Origin: Lewinellaceae bacterium
GTDB taxonomy: Bacteria; Bacteroidota; Bacteroidia; Chitinophagales; Saprospiraceae
DNA: 64,000 nucleotides
Reading direction: 5' to 3'
Assembly (NCBI GenBank): GCA_020636005.1
Contig: JACJYR010000001.1
Location: 816,001-880,000 of the forward strand
The number at the start of each line of letters is the position of its first letter. The stretch's first letter is position 1. This document shows, piece after piece, positions 1 through 7,210 of this stretch. The notes beneath the pieces are model-generated. The model made no database searches. It saw only the letters and a list, made by a program, of their open reading frames with translations, and was not told the DNA's origin. The position numbers and the translations under genes are program-made.

Positions 1-417
1 CAGCAGGGCGAAGTTTTCTTTTTTCTCAAACTCGTAGCCGGGGCCGATCAGGAGCACCAGGTCTTTGAAGGGCTTTACCAGCACATCCAGGGTGGTGACG
101 AGCGGGTATTCCCGTTCCAGTTGTTCGCCTTCCTGTTTTTCGACGATAAACGTTTGGAGTTCCAGGTCGTTGTGGAGGCCAAGGCCCCAGCGCCGGTTGA
201 ACCAATATTCCAGATCCAGGCCCCAGGAGGGCACGAAAAGGTGCTTGGGTTCTTCGCCTGTTGGCACGTAAGTATGCCCAATCAGGAGGGAGGCCCTGAA
301 ATGCTTGAAAGTTTCGGCCGGTTCTGTGGAATGCAGGGCATTGGTGGGTTCCCCTTCCTGCCCAGCAGCCAGGAGGCAGCCCAAAGAAAAGACAAAGGCG
401 AGCAATGACTTTTTCAT
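1..417 (-). CDS. Outer-membrane beta-barrel-like protein, 3' part cut by the window edge
   Basis: The first 139 codons of a gene running off the left edge. It opens with a typical signal peptide (MKKSLLAFVFSLGCLLAAGQ) followed by a mature start rich in E and T. The remainder alternates aromatic and small residues (for example LEYWFNRRWGLGLHNDLEL and LIGPGYEF), which is the pattern of an eight-stranded-type outer-membrane barrel. The ATG at 415-417 follows an A-rich stretch and is in frame to base 1. No enzymatic motif is visible. It is separated from the next gene by about 520 bases. The family cannot be named with certainty from this fragment; an OmpW/PorT-like or DUF-type small barrel is the best guess. 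Confidence 0.7.
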   Translation of the reverse strand, partial: MKKSLLAFVFSLGCLLAAGQEGEPTNALHSTEPAETFKHFRASLLIGHTYVPTGEEPKHLFVPSWGLDLEYWFNRRWGLGLHNDLELQTFIVEKQEGEQLEREYPLVTTLDVLVKPFKDLVLLIGPGYEFEKKENFALL

Positions 418-939
418 ATCGAATGGAATTTTAGTTGAATGAAGCCATCCAAAAAGGATCGGGGCAACCACCGAGGCCCAAACCTGCCGCCTCCCACCTG
501 GTTATTTCCACCAAAATTTCCCTCAAGCAAAGTGCCTGCCCAGACAAAAGCAAAGTTAGGCTCCCAACTGGTAATTTTCATTTGGAATTCTTTGCTTTGG
601 GAGATTGTCCGGTTGACAGTAGGTTTTATCACCGTGCAGCCACCCAAAAGGGGGGCGGTGCCGCTTTATTTTTACGGGGCAAGGTTTGCAAAAAAAACAT
701 GTGCAAAGGTAGGTGTGGCATCGTAGCACCCTGGTGATTTATATCACTTTCAAAACCCTGGGGTGCCAGGCCCCGCCCATGCCGGCATGTAATGCGCCGG
801 AGGAACTTCGGCTGCCATCGGCAGAAATGGCGAGACCATTCAGAGGGTTGCGTTTTTGAAAAAAAATACTCTCACAATCCATCACTTGTGAGAAATTGAC
901 ACAGTTTTTTTGAACAATCGCCCCAACGCTGAAAGGAGC
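418..939. other. Gene-free stretch, 522 bases
   Basis: Small open frames here (for example a 100-codon plus-strand frame) are proline/lysine-rich with no signal peptide, no family resemblance and no spacing that suggests an operon, so I read it as non-coding. The only structured part is the R6 dyad at 871-892, described separately. Confidence 0.6.
871..892 (+). repeat. R6 dyad repeat, copy 1
   Basis: A perfect 7-bp inverted repeat CTCACAA / TTGTGAG around an 8-base loop. The surrounding bases (about 851-925, a poly-A run before it and GACACAG plus a T-run after it) are repeated almost exactly at 4761-4832 in the same orientation, so this is a dispersed element of about 65-70 bp. It may be a regulator binding site or a degenerate mobile repeat. 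Confidence 0.7.
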
Positions 940-2208
940 CTATTTCAAAATAGCGCCACCCACCGCACACTCCAAACACCGCTTCCTGTCACAATACACA
1001 TTCTTCAACTGTAGCAAAGCCTGCGTCTGATACGCAGACTTCGCTTCCATCCCTAGCCTTTGCCAACCCATGATGATAGCATTCCGCTCTGCGGGCAACC
1101 TTTCCAAAAGGCTGATCGCCAGGTCTTTGAAATCCTGGTTGCCCTGCTGGCTGCCATACACGAACAGGAAAGGGACGATGGTGTTGATGGTGAGCAGGCG
1201 CACGGCGTCCTTGCCCAGCGATTTGTTTTTTTTGGGCGATTCGTTGCCGAAGGTGTAGTGTGTGAGCCAGTAGCCGTCCAGCTTTACCTCGAACAGCGAT
1301 TCGATATCCGCCTGGCTTTTCACCTCCAATATTTTGCTGAACAGGTGCGCCGACTGCTGTACCAGCCTCGCAAATTGCGCCAGCCGGATGGTCGGGAAAT
1401 TGGCCGGGTGCAGGCGCAGGAATTTCCAGGCGGCGGAGTTCAGTGGTGTGAGCGCATATTTTTTTTGTAAAAAGCCAAACTCGCTTTGCAGGCGGTTAGG
1501 ATATGCTTCTCCAAAATCCTGCCCCAGCAAGCCTGCCTGGCCAAACAGGAATGCCTCCAGTTGAAGAAGGTTGTCCCTGTGTTTAGCGAGGATGTTTTGC
1601 GGCAGGGATTGGGCGAGCATTTCAAAGGGTTCGGCGTTTATTTTCAGGCCAAAATTGCGGGCGAGGATTTGGTAGAATGTTTCTTCCCAGTTGCCCTTGT
1701 TTGCCTGGAGCGTGTGCAGGATGGCCGCCGTTTTCTGCTCCAGGCGCTCCACCAGGAGGCGGTCGAGCCATAGGCTCCGGGTCATTTCCGGCACTTCGTA
1801 AAACTGGTGCTGGCAGGGTATCCAGTGTTCGTTGTGCAGCAGTTTTTGGTAACTGCCGATGAGCTTGGGCGGAATGCGGTTTTTCATTTCCAGGCAGGGC
1901 AGGCGGCTGCCATCGGCCCTCAGCACGGGTTGGTCCTCCTCCAGCACCACGTGCAAAATAACATTGTCATAAGCCCGGTCGTCCTGGTGTTTGTGTTGCA
2001 GCCAGCCGGAGGAATGAAGGTGCATTTCCACGTTGCCCGCCCAAACCGTGCTGCCTATTTTCAAACGGGCATTGGAGAAGTCGGGCCCGGCATGGGTGTT
2101 GTGCGTGCCAGGCTGCAGGATTTCGACAGGCTCGCCCTCGGTGGTGGAAAGTGCGGAATGGTCGAAGCGGCGGAATCGCCACAGGAAGTGGAGCAAGTCT
2201 TCTTTCAT
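940..2208 (-). CDS. DUF2851 family protein
   Basis: A 422-residue soluble protein recognisable as the Bacteroidota DUF2851 family. It starts MKEDLLHFLWRFRRFD, has the conserved early block THNTHAGPDFSNARL and GNVEMHLHSSGW with nearby histidines, and ends with a cysteine cluster CDRKRCLEC that could bind metal. An upstream in-frame Met 12 codons earlier exists, but MKEDLL is the family-like start. The biochemical role of DUF2851 is not known to me. The H-x-H and acidic residues in the N-terminal third (HLHSSGW, HQDDRAYDNVILHVV) resemble a metal-dependent hydrolase or nuclease fold, but that is only a suggestion. Monocistronic: gene-free stretches lie on both sides. Confidence 0.85.
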   Translation of the reverse strand: MKEDLLHFLWRFRRFDHSALSTTEGEPVEILQPGTHNTHAGPDFSNARLKIGSTVWAGNVEMHLHSSGWLQHKHQDDRAYDNVILHVVLEEDQPVLRADGSRLPCLEMKNRIPPKLIGSYQKLLHNEHWIPCQHQFYEVPEMTRSLWLDRLLVERLEQKTAAILHTLQANKGNWEETFYQILARNFGLKINAEPFEMLAQSLPQNILAKHRDNLLQLEAFLFGQAGLLGQDFGEAYPNRLQSEFGFLQKKYALTPLNSAAWKFLRLHPANFPTIRLAQFARLVQQSAHLFSKILEVKSQADIESLFEVKLDGYWLTHYTFGNESPKKNKSLGKDAVRLLTINTIVPFLFVYGSQQGNQDFKDLAISLLERLPAERNAIIMGWQRLGMEAKSAYQTQALLQLKNVYCDRKRCLECAVGGAILK

Positions 2209-2520
2209 AGTATTGATTTTTGGCGTTTGCGTGTTTACCCCCAAAGTGAATTCGGGACAAGTCTTGTTTGCTGGGCACTTGCTGATTGCCTCAGAATAGC
2301 TCGCTTAAGCCTTAACGGCACGAAATGTAGCAACTTTTGGCAACATCTTGTTTGGCAGCCAGAATAATTTGCTTGGTGTCATCCCCAAAAATTGGAAAGA
2401 GGATCGCCGGCAGGGCCAGGATCCTCCTTCATTGAATCAATACCTATTTCCAGAATGTTTGTTTGATCTCGAATAATGAATGGAGAATGGAGAATGAAAT
2501 GGAGAATGGGTTCATTTATT

Positions 2521-2853
2521 AAGTTTGTTGATTTTCAGGAGGTTAGATCATGGTGATTTTGTACTGCCGAAAATAAGTTTTTTATAAATGCTACCGGGCG
2601 TCCCAGCGGGACGGAATCTTTGTAGCTTGCCATGAACCGAGGTCTTTCGTTCCGTAGGAACGATATGTCGTTGATTCTCAGATACCGTTCCGATGGAACG
2701 GAGACCATTGATGCTTACAAATCCTACAAAGATTCCGTCCCGATGGGACGGTGATTATTAAAAACTTTTTTTCGGCAGTAGAAAATCACCATGATCTCGT
2801 TTTTCAAACAACTGAAAATGTGGCAATTAATTTAACCCGTTATTAGCATTAAT
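2521..2853. repeat. R3 element with nested palindromes (copy 1)
   Basis: A 253-bp core (2545-2797) whose ends are inverted repeats (GATCATGGTGATTTT and AAAATCACCATGATC, extended inward through TACTGCCGAAAA). Inside lies a second inverted pair built on CGTCCCAGCGGGACG (2599-2613) and its partner near 2741-2755, and inside that two palindromes, CGTTCCGTAGGAACG and CGTTCCGATGGAACG. The flanks (2521-2544 and 2798-2853) match the flanks of the simple copy at 17798-17911. Arrays of GGAGAATG and the inverse CATTCTCC lie just outside at about 2477-2511 and 2860-2908. The whole can fold as one long hairpin. No ORF. Confidence 0.75.
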
Positions 2854-2904
2854 GGTTAATCATTCTCCGTTCTCCATTAACCATTCTCCATTAATCATTC
2901 TCCA

Positions 2905-3570
2905 TTAATTAAACCGCCGGGTGGATTCAAGGTAAGCTGCATGACCCGGCTTTTGCATCAGGGTATAGAGCATCTCCTTGGCCCGGAAGAGTTGGGCCTT
3001 CACCGTGCCAAGCGGGATGTCCAGTTCAGTGGCGATTTCTTCGTAGCTCAGTTCTTCGTAGTAGCGCAGCTCGATCATGAGGCGATACTTGTGGCTGAGG
3101 TAGCCGAGGGAGTTTTTCACCATCTGCAGGCGCTGGTTGCGGATGACCTCTTCCTCCGGGTTGCGGGCGCCGGTGCGGATGCTGCCGGTGAAGTCCTTGT
3201 CGCCCGAGCGCTCCATGGGGGCGTCAATCGACAGGAACTGGAGCCGCTTCTTGCGGATGTGGTCAATGCAGTTGTTGACGGCAATTTTGAACAACCAGGT
3301 AGAGAAGGCGAAATGGGGGGCATAGGTGGAAAGCTTGTGGAAAGCCTTGCCGAACGCCTCCAACGTCAGATCTTCTGCGTCGTCGTGGTTGCGCACCATC
3401 TTGTAGAGGTGGTTGTACACGGAAGCCCGGTAGCGTTCCAGCAGGGAGGCAAAAGCCTGCTGGTCTCCCTCGATGGCAGCTTGTACAAGTTGGTAATCTT
3501 CGCTTGCTTTTGGTGAAAGCCTGCTGTTGGATGTGGTGGTACTGGTGTGTTTCGTTAGTGTTAATTCCAT
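2905..3570 (-). CDS. ECF-type RNA polymerase sigma-70 factor
   Basis: A 221-residue sigma factor with region 2 at about residues 30-100 (ERYRASVYNHLYKMVRNHDD, DLTLEAFGKAFHKL, FSTWLFKIAVNNCIDHIRKK) and region 4 at about 150-210 (LSHKYRLMIELRYYEELSYE, IATELDIPLGTVKAQLFRAK). Spacing fits the extracytoplasmic-function class used by Bacteroidota. No anti-sigma (FecR-like or zinc-binding) gene is next to it. Its start overlaps the stop of the upstream glycosyltransferase by about 10 bases, so the two are translated from one message. That pairing suggests control of envelope glycan or surface functions (inference). Confidence 0.92.
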   Translation of the reverse strand: MELTLTKHTSTTTSNSRLSPKASEDYQLVQAAIEGDQQAFASLLERYRASVYNHLYKMVRNHDDAEDLTLEAFGKAFHKLSTYAPHFAFSTWLFKIAVNNCIDHIRKKRLQFLSIDAPMERSGDKDFTGSIRTGARNPEEEVIRNQRLQMVKNSLGYLSHKYRLMIELRYYEELSYEEIATELDIPLGTVKAQLFRAKEMLYTLMQKPGHAAYLESTRRFN

Positions 3571-4712
3571 TGCTGGGTGTCATTGTTCATGAGAATAGCC
3601 GGTGCGAAAACGCTGTAGAATAGTACCAGTGCAAAATCAAGGGCTGGGACCCAGGGCCGCAAATTTTGTTGTTGCAGCCGCTTTAAGATGACGCTACTGA
3701 AAGCCATTACTAAGCACATCCTAACCGTATATCCCAATAGAGCAAATATTATGCTAATTTTAAATACGACTAAAATAAATGCCCCCAGATAGTGTAGCCC
3801 GTGGCTCATAGCGAGTGTAGAAAGCAGTATTTTGTGGTGCAGCTTGTAATACTTCCCCGTCGAGAAGTGCCTTGTCTTTTGGCGGTAATAGTCCCGCCAG
3901 GTCTCTTTTGGTGCCGAATAGGCAAAGGTGTCAGGATTGAGCCGGATGCCGACATTACCCTTGTGCGCCGCCTCATTGATGAACAAGTCATCGTCCCCGG
4001 AGGCGAGGCCTTCGTGCTTGCGGAAGCCGCCGGTTCGTTCAAAAAGCTCCTTCCTGTAGGCCAGGTTCCTCCCCACACCCATGTAGGGAAAACCGGCCAA
4101 GGCAAAAGCCAAATATTGCATCGCAGTGTAACTGGCTTCAAACCTGATAAAGCTGTTCAGGGGACCCGGAGCCCGGAAGTAGGGCGCCACGCCCAGCACG
4201 ATGCGGGTGTTCTCGTCCATGCCCGCCACCATTCCTGTTATCCAGTCGTGGCTGGCCGGCACGCAGTCGGCATCCGTCAGTAAAAGAACCTGGTGTTTAG
4301 CCTGCTCAATCCCTTTTGCCAAAGCATGTTTCTTGCCTGTCCTGGGGTCGCCGCATTCGACAACCCGCAGGTGTTCATATTGACGTTGCAAAGGTGACAA
4401 TACATCTAAAGATTTATCAGATGATTTATGCAACACTACCAAAACCTCGTATGAACGGTAGTTTTGGTTTAGGATACGGTGGAGGTGGGCCGCCAAATTG
4501 TGCGCTTCGTTGCGGGCGCAGATGATGACGGAGACGGGAGGAGGGGGATTTACGATTGACGATTTACGATTTACGATTGGGGGCGGGGGCTTGGAATTTA
4601 GACTGGCTTCTTTGCCAAAAACCAGGCGGGAAAAGAAAAAGAGCCAGAAGAAAAGCTGGACGGCCGTGGCGGCGGCAAAAACAGCGAGGATGATCTGATC
4701 GGTGATGGACAT
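3561..4712 (-). CDS. Membrane family 2 glycosyltransferase
   Basis: A 383-residue GT-A glycosyltransferase. One N-terminal membrane helix (about residues 5-35) precedes the catalytic domain: VSVIICARNEAHNLAAHL, then the DxD motif LLTDADC, the acceptor region FPYMGVGRNLAYRK, SGDDDLFINEAA, and a Q/RxxRW-like RQKTRHFSTGKYY. Two or three membrane segments close the protein. The chosen start is MSITDQIIL; the longer frame upstream lacks a membrane helix and runs into the R6 repeat. Between the first helix and the GT domain lies an odd linker, PPPPIVNRKSSIVNPPPP, encoded by a run of short direct repeats (4547-4579). It is co-transcribed with the downstream sigma factor. Donor and product are unknown. 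Confidence 0.88.
   Translation of the reverse strand: MSITDQIILAVFAAATAVQLFFWLFFFSRLVFGKEASLNSKPPPPIVNRKSSIVNPPPPVSVIICARNEAHNLAAHLHRILNQNYRSYEVLVVLHKSSDKSLDVLSPLQRQYEHLRVVECGDPRTGKKHALAKGIEQAKHQVLLLTDADCVPASHDWITGMVAGMDENTRIVLGVAPYFRAPGPLNSFIRFEASYTAMQYLAFALAGFPYMGVGRNLAYRKELFERTGGFRKHEGLASGDDDLFINEAAHKGNVGIRLNPDTFAYSAPKETWRDYYRQKTRHFSTGKYYKLHHKILLSTLAMSHGLHYLGAFILVVFKISIIFALLGYTVRMCLVMAFSSVILKRLQQQNLRPWVPALDFALVLFYSVFAPAILMNNDTQQWN
4547..4579. repeat. Short tandem repeat inside the glycosyltransferase gene
   Basis: Three to four copies of a TTTACGATT unit with one TTGACGATT variant, flanked by G-rich tracts, encode the IVNRKSSIVN linker. Such arrays usually sit between genes in Bacteroidota; here one lies in frame in a coding sequence. 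Confidence 0.7.
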
Positions 4713-5125
4713 GGGGGCAAAGGTCTGGAAAACTTGTACGTGAGGCCGTTCAGCACGTTGTATTTTTGAAAAAAACGCACGCTCACAATCAATCACTTGT
4801 GAGAAATAGACACAGCTTTTTGAACAATCTCCTTATAGCGTTTTCAGGATTTGACTGGGCGGAATGGCCAGGCCCCCCCTACCGATGCCCCGTCAGCAAA
4901 AAATTTGGCGGCCAGTGCGAATGGAGGAAGACCAACAGCCAACCAACAACAGTTTTTCAGCCCGGCCTGCCGAATGTCGGCCATCTTGCACGGTAAGGAA
5001 CCAGCCCTGTTAAAATCCCGCCACCTATTGCCTTTTTCCTCCATCTCGGCTATCCTTGCACGGAAACGTTTCACACCATCCCGACAGAAAGACTTTTACT
5101 TACGGCGGGCCCGCCTTTCGGCCTT
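4713..5125. other. Gene-free stretch with R6 dyad copy
   Basis: Divergent space upstream of the glycosyltransferase. It holds the second R6 copy (4782-4803). Beyond that there is no convincing reading frame; the short frames are proline/arginine-rich and overlap each other. Confidence 0.6.
4782..4803 (+). repeat. R6 dyad repeat, copy 2
   Basis: The same CTCACAA / TTGTGAG dyad as at 871-892, with the same preceding A-run and the same following GACACAG-T-run-GAACAATC. It lies about 70 bases upstream of the glycosyltransferase start, so it could be an operator for that operon. Confidence 0.7.
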
Positions 5126-5464
5126 TTGGATTTTGCGGGGGTTTTGAGTAGTGGCAGGCCATTTCAGGGCGTAGCCCCGGCCATCTGTACCTTTGGAAAA
5201 AAACGTACCGGCTACCTGGCGGACGCCACAGCAGAAGAAACTGCGCCGGAAGTCAAACTGGCCATCTACCCCAACCCCACCACGGACTTTCTGAACTTCC
5301 AACTACGGGGAAGCCAGCTCCTGGGCCGGGACGGCAACTTCCGCATCGTGGATGCAGGGGGCAAGGTGGTGCAGGAAGGGCAGATGGCGCATCCAGAGGC
5401 CACGGTCATCGTGCCGGTGTGGGAGTGGGCGGCGGGGGTGTACTGGCTGCAGTATTTGGAGTAG
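5126..5464 (+). pseudogene. Decayed T9SS protein: only the sorting tail remains
   Basis: The last 70 or so codons encode a clear T9SS type A sorting domain (LAIYPNPTTDFLNFQLRG, FRIVDAGGKVVQEG, AAGVYWLQYLE). The 35 or so codons before it are not signal-peptide-like and have no recognisable domain, and no upstream frame joins to it. I read it as the 3' remnant of a deleted secreted protein. The intact T9SS gene 54 bases downstream points the same way, so partial deletion between tandem T9SS genes is a plausible origin. Confidence 0.6.
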
Positions 5465-5517
5465 GGGGCCGTGCGGGCATCGAAAGCATTCATCAAACAA
5501 CCATAAAATCCAAGATT

Positions 5518-7167
5518 ATGAAAAAGCTTTCCTGTTTTATCCTTGCTGTGCTTGTTTTTAGTACTGTTTTTGGGCAGGTGGAAAAGGTGATTTTCAACTC
5601 CTATGAATGGGACTATGCGTATAAAATGGCCTGGACAAGCAGCAATAATGCGGTGCTGTTGCATGGGAGTAATGAATATGCCGCAGAAACGATGACTGTG
5701 CTCGATACCTTAAACACTACCGTTTTTAGATTAACTACAGATGGACTGTCTAATGCTTCACAAGGCCGCAGTTTTGCTGAATTTACTGATGTAGTGGAGA
5801 TGCCAAATCAGACATTGGCTGCGTTTACAGATGGATGGGTGGTAGACTTAAATACAGGGGATGCTTTTATGTGCAGCGCCATTCTTCAATTGAACCAGGC
5901 TGGCGATGTGGAGAATGATATATATTGCTTGTCAATCACCAGAAGCAGAGGCGCTTCTTTTTCCGATGGCAATTACCTTGCGATGGATGCTTATAGTCCA
6001 TTTTTATTGGGAGTTTCCACAGATTTAGGCTCACAGTGGGTCAAAGCATTTCCAGGATTCAATTTCCATGATGTAGCTGTGAGCATGTCCGATTCCATCC
6101 TTCTCGCTACCGCCCAAGGGCTGCTCGTCCTGACAAAAGACTTTACGATTGTCTCGGAATATCCCTCCTTCAAATTTGACCGGATAAAGCTAAACGGACA
6201 AAATGGCGTAATCGGGGTAAGGGGCGATTCACTGTTCCAGTTGTCGCCCGGGTATTCAGTATTAGCAGTCGCCATCTACCCGGGGGACACCATCAAAGAC
6301 TTCGATGTGCGAGATGGCAGGATTGCCGTATTGACCAACTCCAACATGGTGTACCAATATGGCGACAGCCTGTCCGTGTTGGACAGTTTCCAGCTTGCCG
6401 ACATTGCGGAGTTTAAATTTATCGCCATCGGGCCTGGAAGGCTGATGCTTTCGGGCCTGGAGAAGTATGGGGGTGGGCTGAGCAAGTTCTCCAGTACGAA
6501 GGCTGCCTTTTTGAAAGCGTATTCCTTTGCTGGCGACAGCTATGGCTTGAGCAATGATGTGGGCATCGTTGGTATAGATCAAGGTTCGGATGCAACTATC
6601 CTACCTGCTGGTTCTGGATATTTCGTCAACTACTACGGCACAAAGGTGACAGTCAGGAATTATGGCGACAACCCGGTTGAAACGCTGTACTTGCATGCTT
6701 ATCGTAATAACCCCAAGCAATTCACCAACCTTTCCCTTCAGCCCGGGGAAGATGTTGAATTGGAATGGGCCGAATACAGGATATATTTCAATACTTATCC
6801 CACCCCCGGCCAAGTCGCCGACAACTGCATCTGGCCCTCCCACCCCGACTACCGCCTGGACACAGATTTTACCAACGACACCTACTGCGCCGAGTTCGTG
6901 GTCGGCAGCCGGGAAGCAGTGCCAACAGGCAGCTTCAGCATTTACCCCAACCCCACTGCCGGCGAAAGCACCCTGCTTTACCGGCTCCCTGTGGGGCAGG
7001 ACGGAGAGGTGCGTATCTATGACAGTGTGGGCAGGACGGTGGGGGCCTATCCCGTTGCCGGCAGCGATGGTGCGTTGCAGTTGCCATCCCTGCCCAGTGG
7101 CGTGTATGGCGTGTACCTGACGGCCGAAGGCCGGGTGGTGGCGCGTGGCAGGTGGGTCAGCCTGTGA
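5518..7167 (+). CDS. Secreted beta-propeller-like protein with T9SS type A sorting tail
   Basis: A 549-residue exported protein. Signal peptide MKKLSCFILAVLVFSTVFGQ, then about 330 residues of repeated short beta-strand blocks (for example SDSILLATAQGLLVLTKDF, YPGDTIKDFDVRDGRIAVLT), which suggest a propeller, then a beta-sandwich-like part (VTVRNYGDNPVETLYLHAYR). The C-terminal T9SS type A domain covers about residues 470-549 (FSIYPNPTAGESTLLYRL, VRIYDSVGRTVG, PSGVYGVYLTAEGR). The T9SS machinery is expected to carry it across the outer membrane and release or anchor it. The start is the ATG at 5518, because longer frames read through the preceding remnant. No enzymatic motif is seen. Confidence 0.82.
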   Translation: MKKLSCFILAVLVFSTVFGQVEKVIFNSYEWDYAYKMAWTSSNNAVLLHGSNEYAAETMTVLDTLNTTVFRLTTDGLSNASQGRSFAEFTDVVEMPNQTLAAFTDGWVVDLNTGDAFMCSAILQLNQAGDVENDIYCLSITRSRGASFSDGNYLAMDAYSPFLLGVSTDLGSQWVKAFPGFNFHDVAVSMSDSILLATAQGLLVLTKDFTIVSEYPSFKFDRIKLNGQNGVIGVRGDSLFQLSPGYSVLAVAIYPGDTIKDFDVRDGRIAVLTNSNMVYQYGDSLSVLDSFQLADIAEFKFIAIGPGRLMLSGLEKYGGGLSKFSSTKAAFLKAYSFAGDSYGLSNDVGIVGIDQGSDATILPAGSGYFVNYYGTKVTVRNYGDNPVETLYLHAYRNNPKQFTNLSLQPGEDVELEWAEYRIYFNTYPTPGQVADNCIWPSHPDYRLDTDFTNDTYCAEFVVGSREAVPTGSFSIYPNPTAGESTLLYRLPVGQDGEVRIYDSVGRTVGAYPVAGSDGALQLPSLPSGVYGVYLTAEGRVVARGRWVSL

Positions 7168-7210
7168 GACCTGTTTAACCTCAGTCAACCGCCGGGTTCA
7201 GGCACGGGGG

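Noticed and set aside
435..737. 100-codon plus-strand frame
   Set aside because: No signal peptide, domain or homology pattern; proline- and lysine-rich and overlapped by other equally poor frames.
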